22,886 nt of DNA from Flavobacteriales bacterium (GCA_020200995.1 JAIVHQ010000215.1:1-22886), one strand, 5' to 3'; numbered from the stretch's first letter, positions 9,935 to 18,538 are shown. The notes: generated by a model from the sequence alone, not told the origin. Numbers and translations are program-made.

Positions 9935-9994
9935 CGTCACTCAGAAGGAGCTGGTGCAGCGCAGCGAAACCAGTGACTGAAGAGTCTCCTTTTT
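9935..9994 (-). repeat. Intergenic repeat copy B (inverted), forming a hairpin with A
   Basis: Read on the minus strand it matches copy A but has extra bases in the middle. It pairs with A over TGAAGAGTCTCCTTTTT (9978-9994 with 9845-9861, 17 bp), AGCGCAGCG (9958-9966 with 9865-9873, 9 bp) and CTCAGAAGGAG (9940-9950 with 9872-9883 in part). With A runs on one side and T runs on the other, the A/B pair could act as a two-way terminator for uspA and the convergent peptidase gene. Confidence 0.75.
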
Positions 9995-10038
9995 ATCTGA
10001 AAACAAAAGATTGAATACAGACTGTTCTTAAAAATCCG

Positions 10039-10084
10039 AAAAAAGGGAGACTCTTCACTGCGCTTCGCTCCGTTCTGAGTGACG
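10039..10084 (+). repeat. Intergenic repeat copy C
   Basis: This is a direct repeat of copy A, with GGAGACTCTTCACTGCGCT (10046-10064) and CGTTCTGAGTGACG. Differences from A are G to T in the GCTGCGC part and G to T before GACG. The copy ends about 40 bases before the stop codon of the minus-strand M1 aminopeptidase. Confidence 0.85.
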
Positions 10085-10126
10085 CAGGTGATGAACTTTT
10101 AGCTAATTGGAGTGCCACGTCACGCC

Positions 10127-12019
10127 TCACTCACCCGCATCCAAAACCTCATCTATCGTCACAGCGGTGACGGAGTGGTAGTTGGGCCGGGCTTCTTTGT
10201 ACACCCGCTTCGCCCATTTCAGGTGGGCTTCATCTTCAGCCAGGGCAGCGTAGAGCGGTTCGAGAAATTTGCGGCGGCCCACCTCAATCAGAAAGGCCTC
10301 CATGGCATCGAATGCGGGGCGGTAATCACTGTGAATAGATTGGAGAAACCAGGCAAAAGCGATTTCGGAGTTGCCCGATTTGGTGAGATCAAAAGCCGCA
10401 TCGAGCTCGGCCAACTGCTCGGCCGGGATGCCCTCGGGAATACCGCGCAGGAAGTGCAGCCACTCGTGGGTACTCCACTTCTCAACGGGCAATACCGCAG
10501 CAGCAGTCTGATCTTCAAGCCACATATTTCGCACGGAGTCCACCCTGTCGAAAACGTCGGAAACGGGCACTGGATGGCCCTCAGGAAGTCCGGGCTTATA
10601 AATCCAAGCCTCCACGTCGGGACGCTCTTTCGCGTCCGCAAATAGGGTGGCATCGAGGTAGTCAATAAAGCGCGCCGTCGTCATGGTTTCGAAAGCATGC
10701 ACCCTGAAGTATTCCATCAGGAAGGCGTCAAAAGCCTCACGTCCCGCCCACTCTTCCAGCGACCTCAGCATGAGGTAACCTTTTTCGTAGGCGATATCGT
10801 TCATCCCATCATCGGGGTTGCGGCCCTCGAGGTCGAGCTTCAGCTCGGTATCTTCGCTCTCAGGCCCCAGCCTTTCAATGGTGGCCAGCAGGTCCTGATA
10901 ACCCAGAACATTGAGCATCTCGGCGTATTCGGGGCCGTAAAGGGCTTCCATAATCCGCTTCTCGAAATACACGGTAAAGCCTTCGTTGAGCCAGAAGTCG
11001 TTCCAGGAACCATTGGTCACGAGGTTGCCGCTCCAGCTGTGGGCCAGCTCGTGAGCGATCAGTCCGGTAAGCGATTTGTCGCCCGCGATGATGGTAGGCG
11101 TCGCGAAAGTGAGCCGCGGATTTTCCATTCCGCCGAAGGGAAAGCTGGGCGGCAGCACCAAAATATCAAACCGATCCCACACGTATGGCCCGTAAAGGTT
11201 TTCAGCTGTTTCCAGCATTTTCTCTGTGTCTTCAAATTCACGGGCGGCGGCTTCGAGCAAGCCCGGCTCAGCATACACCCCGGTGCGGTCACCGAGAGGG
11301 GCAAATTCGAGGTCACCCACGGCGAGGGCCATTAAGTAAGGCGGAATGGGCTGCTCCATGCGAAATTCGAAAACGCCGTCCTCATTTTTTTCCGTGGGGT
11401 TTTCGGCACTCATCACGGCCAGCATGCCTTCAGGTGTGCGAATTTTCGCATTGTAAGTAATGCGCAGTGCCGGGCTGTCCTGAATCGGAATCCATGACCG
11501 CGTAAGGATGGCCTGACCTTGTGTAAAAAGGAACGGCGAATTCTTGTCGTGCGTTTGTGAAGGCGAGTGCCAGAGCAATGCCGCAGCATCAGGCGACGTC
11601 GAGTAATCAATCGTTACCAACTCAGCCGAGTCGTTCAGCTGAATCTCCAGAATGTCTCCGTGCTCATTGCCTTCTTTGATTTTAAATTCAGCCACTGCGT
11701 GCTCTCCACCTTCTAAAGGTTTTCCGTGTTTTACGCTGCGAATATCCAAATCGCGCGCATCGAGTACCAGGGTATTTCCCGAATTTCGCTCCAGCTTAAA
11801 GGTGGCCGTACCCATCAGCATGCGCTTATCGAAATCTACGTTCAGGACCAGGTCAAGGTGGGTAACGGCGATCTCGTTCGGGTTGCCGAAGCTGTGGTGG
11901 TCAACGGCATATTTTGGCTCAGGAGCTGATTCGGCCTCGCTCGCAGGTTCAGGCCTGCAGCCCGTGGCGGCAATCATCGCGATTGCAGCAACTGCGGTAA
12001 GTGTTCGGTAAATGGTCAT
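10127..12019 (-). CDS. M1 zinc aminopeptidase, LTA4-hydrolase-like, lipoprotein
   Basis: The 630-residue product is an exported zinc aminopeptidase. A lipoprotein signal is visible: a hydrophobic stretch, then AATG followed by Cys21, so it should be membrane-anchored in the periplasm or at the outer membrane. The M1 exopeptidase motif GGMEN is at 296-300 and the zinc site HELAH at 323-327, with Glu346 after 18 residues (HEXXH-X18-E). The C-terminal third is helical and ends like the leukotriene-A4-hydrolase C domain. The ATG at 12019 is chosen over a TTG one codon earlier: its A is also the last base of the upstream peptidase stop (TGATG), which indicates translational coupling. It should trim N-terminal residues from peptides; exact specificity is unknown. 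Confidence 0.93.
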   Translation of the reverse strand: MTIYRTLTAVAAIAMIAATGCRPEPASEAESAPEPKYAVDHHSFGNPNEIAVTHLDLVLNVDFDKRMLMGTATFKLERNSGNTLVLDARDLDIRSVKHGKPLEGGEHAVAEFKIKEGNEHGDILEIQLNDSAELVTIDYSTSPDAAALLWHSPSQTHDKNSPFLFTQGQAILTRSWIPIQDSPALRITYNAKIRTPEGMLAVMSAENPTEKNEDGVFEFRMEQPIPPYLMALAVGDLEFAPLGDRTGVYAEPGLLEAAAREFEDTEKMLETAENLYGPYVWDRFDILVLPPSFPFGGMENPRLTFATPTIIAGDKSLTGLIAHELAHSWSGNLVTNGSWNDFWLNEGFTVYFEKRIMEALYGPEYAEMLNVLGYQDLLATIERLGPESEDTELKLDLEGRNPDDGMNDIAYEKGYLMLRSLEEWAGREAFDAFLMEYFRVHAFETMTTARFIDYLDATLFADAKERPDVEAWIYKPGLPEGHPVPVSDVFDRVDSVRNMWLEDQTAAAVLPVEKWSTHEWLHFLRGIPEGIPAEQLAELDAAFDLTKSGNSEIAFAWFLQSIHSDYRPAFDAMEAFLIEVGRRKFLEPLYAALAEDEAHLKWAKRVYKEARPNYHSVTAVTIDEVLDAGE

Positions 12020-13905
12020 CAATTGCTTTCTGTGTTGTCAGGATCTTCGGTTTCAGTCTCATTTTCAGTTTCAGGCTTGGCCTCCAAATCCAGTACGTTG
12101 TTGGTACGGTCTACATCGGCGAGCCTCTGCGACTCGTCGATTTCTATTTTGCTGATTTCTTCCAATGGAATGTCGAGGGTCAATCCGTAAGTGGGATGCG
12201 TCCATGGCCACGGCTCGGCGCTGGTGAAAGGTGCGTCGTCTTCGGCTTCTTTTGCGTTCAGCATCATCCTTAAGGGGATGTTTACACGCCTCTTACTTCC
12301 GTCTTTGAGGGTGATATCGAGATCTACTGGCATGGGGAAATTGCCAATGCGGCGCAGTTTTACAAAAGTGCTGTCGCCGTCTGAATCGGCCCCTTCGATG
12401 GCGTAATCGATGGTTTCGGTGGTGTTCATCATGTAGTTCAGGTACCACCAAAGGCGTGTTCCACTCGTTTTTTCCATCACACGGATAAAATCGATGGCCT
12501 CGGGGTGCTTGAAACGCCACGCATCATGATACTCTCTGATCCCGCGTTTCAAAACTTCATCACCAAGCACATACCCGAGCTGTGCCACAAATACGGCGCC
12601 CTTGCTGTACGATGCCGCTCCGTATGCATAGTTGGTATTGTAGTGGTCGGCGTGCTTCGACATGGGTTCCTCGACTCCACTCAAAGCCAGCGCAATGTAC
12701 CCATCGTAATACCGGCCGCGTCGGGTGTCCTCTTCGGGGTTGAAAAGGTGGCTCATCACCAGACTGCCTGCATAAGTGGTAAAGCCTTCGTCCATCCAGG
12801 GGTAGAGGGCTTCATTGGTACCCAGCATCAGCTGGTACCAGGAGTGTATAACCTCATGCACAGTGACGCCCACAAGGCTGCTGAACTTGCGCTGCCCCGT
12901 GATGAGGGTGAGCATCGGATACTCCATACCGCCGTCGCCGCCCTGCACCACAGAGTAGGTCGGATAGGGATACGCACCGAAAGTCTCGCTTGCGTACTCA
13001 AAGATCTCCTCTGTAAACTCGGGTAGCTTGTCCCAATTGCTGCGCAGGTCGGGGGTGTCTTTAAAAAAGAAGTGCAGCATCGGCCCGTCTTTGACTTGCC
13101 GCGTCACGTGGGCGTATTCCTTGTCTGCGGCCCAGGCAAAGTCGTGCACATTTTCAGCAGTGAAGTGCCAGGTGAGCTTATCGCCGTCGGGGCGCCTCAG
13201 TTTTTTGCCTTCCGGCAAATAGCCTTTGCCCACACGTTTCGCATTTTCCAAAGTCCCCGTAGCCGCAACGGTATAGGCCGAGTCAAGGGTGATGCTCACA
13301 TCAAATTCGCCCCATACGCCATGAAACTCACGCGCTATGTAAGGATACGCGTGCCACCCCCGGTGGTCGAACTCACAGATTTTGGGGTACCACTGCGCCA
13401 TGCTGTAGGCAACCCCTTCCCTATTGTTGCGGCCCGCCCGGCGGATGGTCACGGGCACCCGGCCCTGGAATTCCATATCGAAACGGGCTTTCCTGCCAGG
13501 CTTAAGCGGCTTGCGGAGCTCGACTTCCAGAATGGTACCGACCTCTTTGAAATTTACAGGCTTTCCGTTTTGGGTCAGAGAGCGCACGTGAAGAAATCCC
13601 TGCTCATCGGGTTTCAGATCGGCAATGCGATCGCCAACGCGTGGATCGGGATCGGCGATTGTGCGCGAACGCACGTCCATCATACTTCCCGGCTGAAAGG
13701 CATTGTAAAACAGATGGTAATAGACCTTGTCAAGGATCTCTGACGAATTGTTTTTGTAAACGAGGCGCTGGGTTCCTTCGTACTGGTGGTTGGCGTCATC
13801 GAAAACAATGTCCATTTGGTACTTGACTTCCTGTTGCGCGTATTGGGCGCGGAGCGGGGAAGTAAAAACCGTGGCAACAATAAATAAAATACAAATGTAG
13901 TGCAT
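12019..13905 (-). CDS. M1-family metallopeptidase, exported
   Basis: The 628-residue product has a signal peptide (about residues 1-20, cleaved after RA before QYA). The ATG at 13905 is chosen because it starts that signal. The frame runs 85 codons further upstream, but that part is unlike any M1 protein and crosses the promoter. The M1 motifs are a variant GGMEY (325-329, usual form GAMEN) and HEVIH (350-354) with Glu373, giving HEXXH-X18-E. The last 17 or so residues are a very acidic Glu/Asp/Thr/Asn tail. It belongs to the large Bacteroidota group of M1 proteins with GGMEY-like motifs, whose exact substrates are not established. It is the first gene of a two-peptidase operon with the lipoprotein M1 gene downstream. 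Confidence 0.92.
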   Translation of the reverse strand: MHYICILFIVATVFTSPLRAQYAQQEVKYQMDIVFDDANHQYEGTQRLVYKNNSSEILDKVYYHLFYNAFQPGSMMDVRSRTIADPDPRVGDRIADLKPDEQGFLHVRSLTQNGKPVNFKEVGTILEVELRKPLKPGRKARFDMEFQGRVPVTIRRAGRNNREGVAYSMAQWYPKICEFDHRGWHAYPYIAREFHGVWGEFDVSITLDSAYTVAATGTLENAKRVGKGYLPEGKKLRRPDGDKLTWHFTAENVHDFAWAADKEYAHVTRQVKDGPMLHFFFKDTPDLRSNWDKLPEFTEEIFEYASETFGAYPYPTYSVVQGGDGGMEYPMLTLITGQRKFSSLVGVTVHEVIHSWYQLMLGTNEALYPWMDEGFTTYAGSLVMSHLFNPEEDTRRGRYYDGYIALALSGVEEPMSKHADHYNTNYAYGAASYSKGAVFVAQLGYVLGDEVLKRGIREYHDAWRFKHPEAIDFIRVMEKTSGTRLWWYLNYMMNTTETIDYAIEGADSDGDSTFVKLRRIGNFPMPVDLDITLKDGSKRRVNIPLRMMLNAKEAEDDAPFTSAEPWPWTHPTYGLTLDIPLEEISKIEIDESQRLADVDRTNNVLDLEAKPETENETETEDPDNTESN

Positions 13906-13923
13906 GAGCCGAAATATAAGCGG

Positions 13924-13931
13924 CAAAGATA
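13924..13931 (-). promoter_or_regulatory. -7 box of the M1 peptidase operon promoter
   Basis: On the minus strand TATCTTTG matches TAnnTTTG and lies 18 bases before the chosen ATG, giving a leader of about 10 bases. This supports the short start at 13905, because the longer frame would begin upstream of the promoter. Confidence 0.6.
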
Positions 13932-14068
13932 CATCATCACCCTCAGCCGAGCACATCTTTGCCGGAAGGCGCACCACCTTGCTGCTGCAAAATTTGTGAA
14001 AATGGAAAGGGCACCGTCCTGCTACAAGAAAAAAAATGCTGTACTTCACACCTCTAAATACAAACTCG

Positions 14069-14908
14069 ATGCGCTTAAACAGGCCACACACCTTGAAAGA
14101 AGTCGCCGAAATGGTCGACTGCAAATACCTGGGCCCCGACGACCATTCCGTAACGGGCATTAACGAAATTCACATGGTTAAGCCCGGAGATATCGTATTT
14201 GTAGACCATCCGAAATATTATGAAAAAGCACTGAACAGCGCGGCCACCACCATATTGATCAACAAGGAAGTAACCCCTCCTGAAGGCAAAGCCCTGATTT
14301 TCGCTGACGATCCGTTTTCGACCTTCAACGCCTTGGTGTCCGCCTTTCGAAAAAGACAGAATTGGGAGATTTCAGAAGCGGAAATTCACCCCACTGCTGT
14401 CGTGGCTCCAAGCGCTGTGTTGGGCAAGAATGTAAAGATCGGTGCCCGCTCTGTGATTCATCCCAATGTAGTAATCTACGACAATGCGGAGATCGGTGCC
14501 GACGTTCAAATCCAAATCGGGGCGGGCTGCACCATCGACAAAGGAGTGAGCGGCGCTACGGAAATAGGCGAAGGCACCAAAATCGATAATTCAGTACACA
14601 TAGGCCACGACACAGTGATAGGCCGCGATTGTCTTCTGGCCGCGCAGGTCGGTGTGGCGGGCTGCGTGGTGATTGAAGACGGGGTGACCCTCTGGGGGCA
14701 GGTCGGAGTGCGGAGTGATATCACCATCGGAGCGGGCGCCGTGGTGCTCGCCCAAACGGGAATTTCGAAAGCACTCGAAGGTGGAAAAACGTACTTCGGC
14801 AGCCCTGTGGGCGAATCGAGAGAGAAACTCAAAGAATTGGCCAACACCCGTAAAATTCCGACTATCTTGGAGGATGTCAAGGCCCTTCAAAAAAAGTTTG
14901 AACAATGA
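14069..14908 (+). CDS. LpxD-like UDP-3-O-acylglucosamine N-acyltransferase, short form
   Basis: The 279-residue product resembles the Bacteroidota LpxD paralogue that begins RPHTL and has DIVFVDHPKYY. LpxD adds the N-linked 3-hydroxyacyl chain in lipid A synthesis. The N-terminal uridine-binding domain is followed by a left-handed beta-helix of hexapeptide repeats (about residues 105-240) containing IDNSVHIGHD, where His180 aligns with the catalytic His239 of E. coli. The helix is shorter than usual: around residues 142-155 (IGADVQIQIGAGCTI) the segment normally present as GADGF...GRVVIGDDVEIGA is absent, with the frame intact. Start ATG at 14069 is preferred over ATG 14036 because family members begin MxxxRPHTL; 14036 is possible. 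The stop overlaps the phosphatase start by 4 bases (ATGA). A non-lipid-A sugar acyltransferase is an alternative. Confidence 0.82.
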   Translation: MRLNRPHTLKEVAEMVDCKYLGPDDHSVTGINEIHMVKPGDIVFVDHPKYYEKALNSAATTILINKEVTPPEGKALIFADDPFSTFNALVSAFRKRQNWEISEAEIHPTAVVAPSAVLGKNVKIGARSVIHPNVVIYDNAEIGADVQIQIGAGCTIDKGVSGATEIGEGTKIDNSVHIGHDTVIGRDCLLAAQVGVAGCVVIEDGVTLWGQVGVRSDITIGAGAVVLAQTGISKALEGGKTYFGSPVGESREKLKELANTRKIPTILEDVKALQKKFEQ

Positions 14909-16152
14909 CTCGAAATGTACAATCAGAACGCCTCCAGGAAAAGCTAAAGCAACGGGATTACAAGCTAAAGGCATTGCTCGAAATTACCAATGCGATCAAC
15001 AACAACTTTTCCACCACTCAGCTTCTGGAAGAATTCCGAGACATTTTGGAAAACAGGCTCCTGATCAAGCGGGCAGTTTTTTTCACCAAGATCGGTGATG
15101 AGTGGCTGTGCCCCATTCAATACGGAGTGGAGCAGGATTTTTCCAGCATCGATGTGCGGAGTACATTTGGCGACATCCGAGACATGAAGTGGCTGACCAA
15201 TAATAATGAAGAAGAAGTCTATGCGGGTTTTGACCTTCTGATTCCCGTGTTTCGGGAAGAGCGGCCACTTTCCTACATCATCATCGGCGACCTTGAAGAT
15301 GAGGCATTGAAAATGAGCCCTATCATCAAGCACATGCGCTTTATTCAGACCCTTGCCAACATCATCAGCGTTGCCATTGAGAATAAATTTCTCTTCGAGC
15401 AAAGCCTGAAGCAGGAGCGGGTAAAAACCGAGCTCGCCCTCGCCGCAGAAATGCAGGCGCTCATGGTGGGCAGCGGCACTCAAAATCCTGATGGTTTCGA
15501 AGTAGCGACCTTCTACAAACCCCACCAGGAAGTAGGTGGTGACTTTTGTGACTTCATACCCTTCAGCGCCGACGAAGCCTTTATGTGCGTGGCTGATGTA
15601 TCGGGAAAAGGGGTGAGCGCTGCCTTCCTCATGGCCAATGTTCAGGCCCACCTAAGGGCGCTTCTCGAGCACACCGAGTGGACCCTCGAAAGCATAGCCA
15701 TTGAGCTTAACAAGAAGGTGATCGAAACGGTGAAAGGTGACCGCTTTGTAACCATGTTCATGGCCTATTTTCACCGCCCTACACGCACATTGCACTACAT
15801 AAATGCGGGACACAACCCTCCTGTGGTATGGGATCGCGGCCAAATTCACGTGTTGGAAAGCGGCACCGTGGGCATTGGAATGCTCGACACCCTGCCCTTT
15901 ATCAACAAAGGAGAAATCACCCTTTCACCCAACGCAAGCCTCGTCTGCTACACCGACGGCGTAATCGAAATTGAGAATGCACATCAGGACGAGTACGGAT
16001 ACGAACGTCTCGGCGAATTGCTACTTGCGAAATGCCCGAAACTTCACCACGTGCAGGATTTGGTAGGCAATATCATGGATGCTGTGGATGAGCACCGCGG
16101 AGACAATGCTTATTTTGATGATACAGCATTGCTTTGCTGCCGGTTTAAATAA
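14905..16152 (+). CDS. GAF-like/SpoIIE-type protein phosphatase (PP2C superfamily)
   Basis: This 415-residue cytosolic protein has an N-terminal helical and GAF-like sensor region (about 10-165), a coiled helix around 165-188, and a C-terminal PPM/SpoIIE phosphatase domain (about 195-415). Metal-binding residues are present: Asp213 and Asp216 in GGDFCDF, Asp231 in ADVSGKGVSAAF, Asp351 in YTDGVIE and Asp405/406 in FDDTALL. AGHNPP lies at 301-306. Such RsbU/SpoIIE enzymes usually dephosphorylate an anti-sigma antagonist in partner switching; no antagonist or kinase gene is in the window. It overlaps lpxD by ATGA, so the two are made together. Its last 43 bases are also the 3' end of the convergent wzy gene. 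Confidence 0.92.
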   Translation: MTRNVQSERLQEKLKQRDYKLKALLEITNAINNNFSTTQLLEEFRDILENRLLIKRAVFFTKIGDEWLCPIQYGVEQDFSSIDVRSTFGDIRDMKWLTNNNEEEVYAGFDLLIPVFREERPLSYIIIGDLEDEALKMSPIIKHMRFIQTLANIISVAIENKFLFEQSLKQERVKTELALAAEMQALMVGSGTQNPDGFEVATFYKPHQEVGGDFCDFIPFSADEAFMCVADVSGKGVSAAFLMANVQAHLRALLEHTEWTLESIAIELNKKVIETVKGDRFVTMFMAYFHRPTRTLHYINAGHNPPVVWDRGQIHVLESGTVGIGMLDTLPFINKGEITLSPNASLVCYTDGVIEIENAHQDEYGYERLGELLLAKCPKLHHVQDLVGNIMDAVDEHRGDNAYFDDTALLCCRFK

Positions 16153-17591
16153 TCAGCTCCTGTGCGGTAAATCTGAATCGCAACGAAAGCACTCATGAAC
16201 CCCCAGACGGGGACGGAAGCCTTGTCGGTGTCCAGAAAATTATTGAGCACCCCGTGTATGAAATAAGTGACCAAACCCAGTACCATACAGAGCACCATGC
16301 CCTTGGTGTATGGCGCATGGTCGAGTTGATAGTAGAGCCTGATGCCCGTCACCAGTGCCAAAGCGAAGACAACCACAACGAGCAAGGCCCCAGGAAGTCC
16401 CTGCTCAGAGAGCGGACCGAGATACTCGCTGTGCGCGTTTCCCCCGTCGGCCTGGTTGGTGGAAATAATGGTTTTATCAGCACTTTTCTGGTACACTGCG
16501 TACTGAAACATGTAGGTGCCAGGACCGAAACCTGTGATCGGCCTTTCGGAGTACATGCGCAATGCGGCATTCCACCTGTTGAAGCGCTCGAGATTTGACG
16601 CATCGCTCGAGATGTTGGTGATGGACTGCACATGCTCCCGAAAATCACCTGAAGAATCCTGGCTGTTTTTGGACAGTTGATGGGTGATGGTGTCCTCGAA
16701 CGCAAAAAACAGTCCCACGACAGCAGCCGCAGCGAGGAGCACCAATTTGAAATCGATTTTCAGCCTGATGAGAACGAACACGGGCAATGCCACCGCAAGG
16801 CTCACCCAGGCCGCGCGGGTGTAAGACAAAATCAGCCCCACGCAAAAAAGAATGAACATGGCTCCGAAGACAAGCTTCGCGAACGACAAATTCGGCGCAC
16901 GCCAAAAGTGGAAAATAACCATGGGGAAAAATATGGCGATCAATGCTCCGTAAGACGTGTGATCACTAAACAATGGCGTCATTACCCAGTGGGCGGGCCT
17001 TTCGGCAAAGTTGTACTGCGCATGCCTGACAATGGTGTAAATGATGGCAACTGACATACCGATCATCAACAAGTATCCGAATTGCTTCAGAAATTTCTCG
17101 CGGGAGAAAAACGCACTGATCATAAAATACATGGTGATCACAAACCAAAGGCGCGCCAGAAAAAACTTGAAGGAAACCACAGGCATTTGTGAGGTGAGGG
17201 ACGTGATCAACATCCACAGCAGACTAAAGCTGATGGCCACAGTGAGCGGATGTCTGATGAACCGCTTATCGATCGTGCCACCGGTGGCCAGCCGCAGTAG
17301 ATAGAGTAACATGAGGGCCACCATCACAGGCTCTGTGGGAAGAGATATCCCGATGCCTCCGAGGGCTGAAATATTCTCAAAATTTACCGAAAGGGGTGTC
17401 CCCAATGCTATGAACAAAAGGGCGTACTTGGGCCGATAGATGAGCACCCAACCCAAAATGAGCGCGACCGGCAAAAGCGAAAGGAGGTAAAATTCGCGGT
17501 AGATTGCGTACCCGTTGGCAATGCTAAAGAGCAATGCCGTTGCGATGATCGTCCTCGGTCGGGTGACCTCTTTTGCAAGGTCAAAAGTCAT
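16110..17591 (-). CDS. O-antigen polymerase/ligase (Wzy/WaaL family)
   Basis: The 493-residue product has about 10-12 predicted hydrophobic segments and the Wzy_C pattern: TGFGPGTYMFQ near residue 352, then NAHSEYLGPLSEQGLPG around 385-401, in the large periplasmic loop and following helix. It would either polymerise repeat units on undecaprenyl carrier or join polysaccharide to lipid A core; sequence cannot separate Wzy from WaaL. ATG at 17591 overlaps the stop of the upstream Wzz gene by 4 bases (ATGA), tying polymer length control to the polymerase and favouring Wzy. The last 43 bases overlap the phosphatase gene tail-to-tail, with no terminator in between. Confidence 0.88.
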   Translation of the reverse strand: MTFDLAKEVTRPRTIIATALLFSIANGYAIYREFYLLSLLPVALILGWVLIYRPKYALLFIALGTPLSVNFENISALGGIGISLPTEPVMVALMLLYLLRLATGGTIDKRFIRHPLTVAISFSLLWMLITSLTSQMPVVSFKFFLARLWFVITMYFMISAFFSREKFLKQFGYLLMIGMSVAIIYTIVRHAQYNFAERPAHWVMTPLFSDHTSYGALIAIFFPMVIFHFWRAPNLSFAKLVFGAMFILFCVGLILSYTRAAWVSLAVALPVFVLIRLKIDFKLVLLAAAAVVGLFFAFEDTITHQLSKNSQDSSGDFREHVQSITNISSDASNLERFNRWNAALRMYSERPITGFGPGTYMFQYAVYQKSADKTIISTNQADGGNAHSEYLGPLSEQGLPGALLVVVVFALALVTGIRLYYQLDHAPYTKGMVLCMVLGLVTYFIHGVLNNFLDTDKASVPVWGFMSAFVAIQIYRTGADYLNRQQSNAVSSK

Positions 17592-18538
17592 GCTTCCGTT
17601 TTAGGCGCTTTACCTAATGCTACCAATACCAGGGCCAGCAGAAGTGCTGCGCCCGCAGATAATACAACAATAAGCCAGCGCACCGGCCAGGCCTTCTTGT
17701 CAGGTGTCTCGGGCGATACCACAACGTCGATGTAATTGATATCGCGAAATGCGTATTCACGCCAAAAGAGGTAGCGCTCTTCAATCTGGGTAAGCTTTTC
17801 AACTGCTCCTTCGCTCACCTTCTGCAGCATCATTACTGAACTTCCGGACTCGCTGGTGTTGCCCATCAGCTTTCTGACTTCATCTTTGAACGCATCGCTG
17901 CCTCCCTTCAAAGACTCGACATAGCCCCTGACCAACTCACGCGATTGAGCTTCATATTCCACGAGGCCCTTTTCTGAGCTGATGGCACTTACCATGGCTT
18001 CGATGCTATCAATCACAGTGGTCTGATAGTCCATCTGCGTCTTGTAAGAATGGGCCAGATTGCGGCCGCGCTCATTTGCGAGCAAATTGAATTTTTCATT
18101 CACGCGGTACAGCATCTCGTCGGCCATGGCCCGCGCCAATTCGGGATCCTCATCGTACACCTCAAGGCGAACTGATTCGTACAGGGTTTTGCTGACCGTA
18201 AAGCGGTCGTTGAATTCTTCCAAAATATAAAACCGCGATGAAGGAGCTCCGCGTTCGATGTCGTACCGCTTGTAGAGATCGAATTTCTCAATGATTGAAT
18301 CGCGCACTGAGCTCGACTCAAATATTTGAAGCAACTGCTCGGTTTCGGACTCATCGCTGTAAGTCATGGTATTCACAGGATACACCACTGCCACCGACTT
18401 GAATTTTGGTGTCATAAACACAGGCAGTGAAATCACCACGCCCACCACTGCGCCGATGATGGCAACAATCAGAAAAACTTTCCATCGGGCAATCAGAAGA
18501 TCTACCAATGATTTAAAATTGAACTCTCGGGATTCCAT
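17588..18538 (-). CDS. Chain-length determinant protein (Wzz/PCP type)
   Basis: The 316-residue inner-membrane protein has the polysaccharide co-polymerase plan: an N-terminal cytosolic part, a first transmembrane helix (about residues 21-41, rich in Ile, Val and Gly), a large periplasmic coiled region (about 45-285) and a second helix (about 287-309, LIVVLSAGAALLLALVL) near the C terminus. There is no cytosolic tyrosine kinase domain, so it is a Wzz-like rather than a Wzc-like protein. It should set the modal length of the polymer made by the coupled polymerase gene, with which it shares an ATGA overlap. A TAnnTTTG box lies on the minus strand 28 bases upstream. Confidence 0.87.
   Translation of the reverse strand: MESREFNFKSLVDLLIARWKVFLIVAIIGAVVGVVISLPVFMTPKFKSVAVVYPVNTMTYSDESETEQLLQIFESSSVRDSIIEKFDLYKRYDIERGAPSSRFYILEEFNDRFTVSKTLYESVRLEVYDEDPELARAMADEMLYRVNEKFNLLANERGRNLAHSYKTQMDYQTTVIDSIEAMVSAISSEKGLVEYEAQSRELVRGYVESLKGGSDAFKDEVRKLMGNTSESGSSVMMLQKVSEGAVEKLTQIEERYLFWREYAFRDINYIDVVVSPETPDKKAWPVRWLIVVLSAGAALLLALVLVALGKAPKTEA

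Larger units (their letters stand above)
9784..10126. other. Spacer between convergent genes, filled with repeats
   Basis: This spacer lies between uspA (+) and the M1 aminopeptidase (-), whose ends face each other. No gene was found in it. It holds three copies of one repeat family: A at 9845-9888, B inverted at 9935-9994 and C at 10039-10084. A and B together form a long hairpin with A and T runs at its base that could terminate both converging transcripts. Confidence 0.75.

Noticed and set aside
13072..13743. 223-codon plus-strand frame antisense to the M1 gene
   Set aside because: Shadow frame of a well-supported metallopeptidase; no independent motif.
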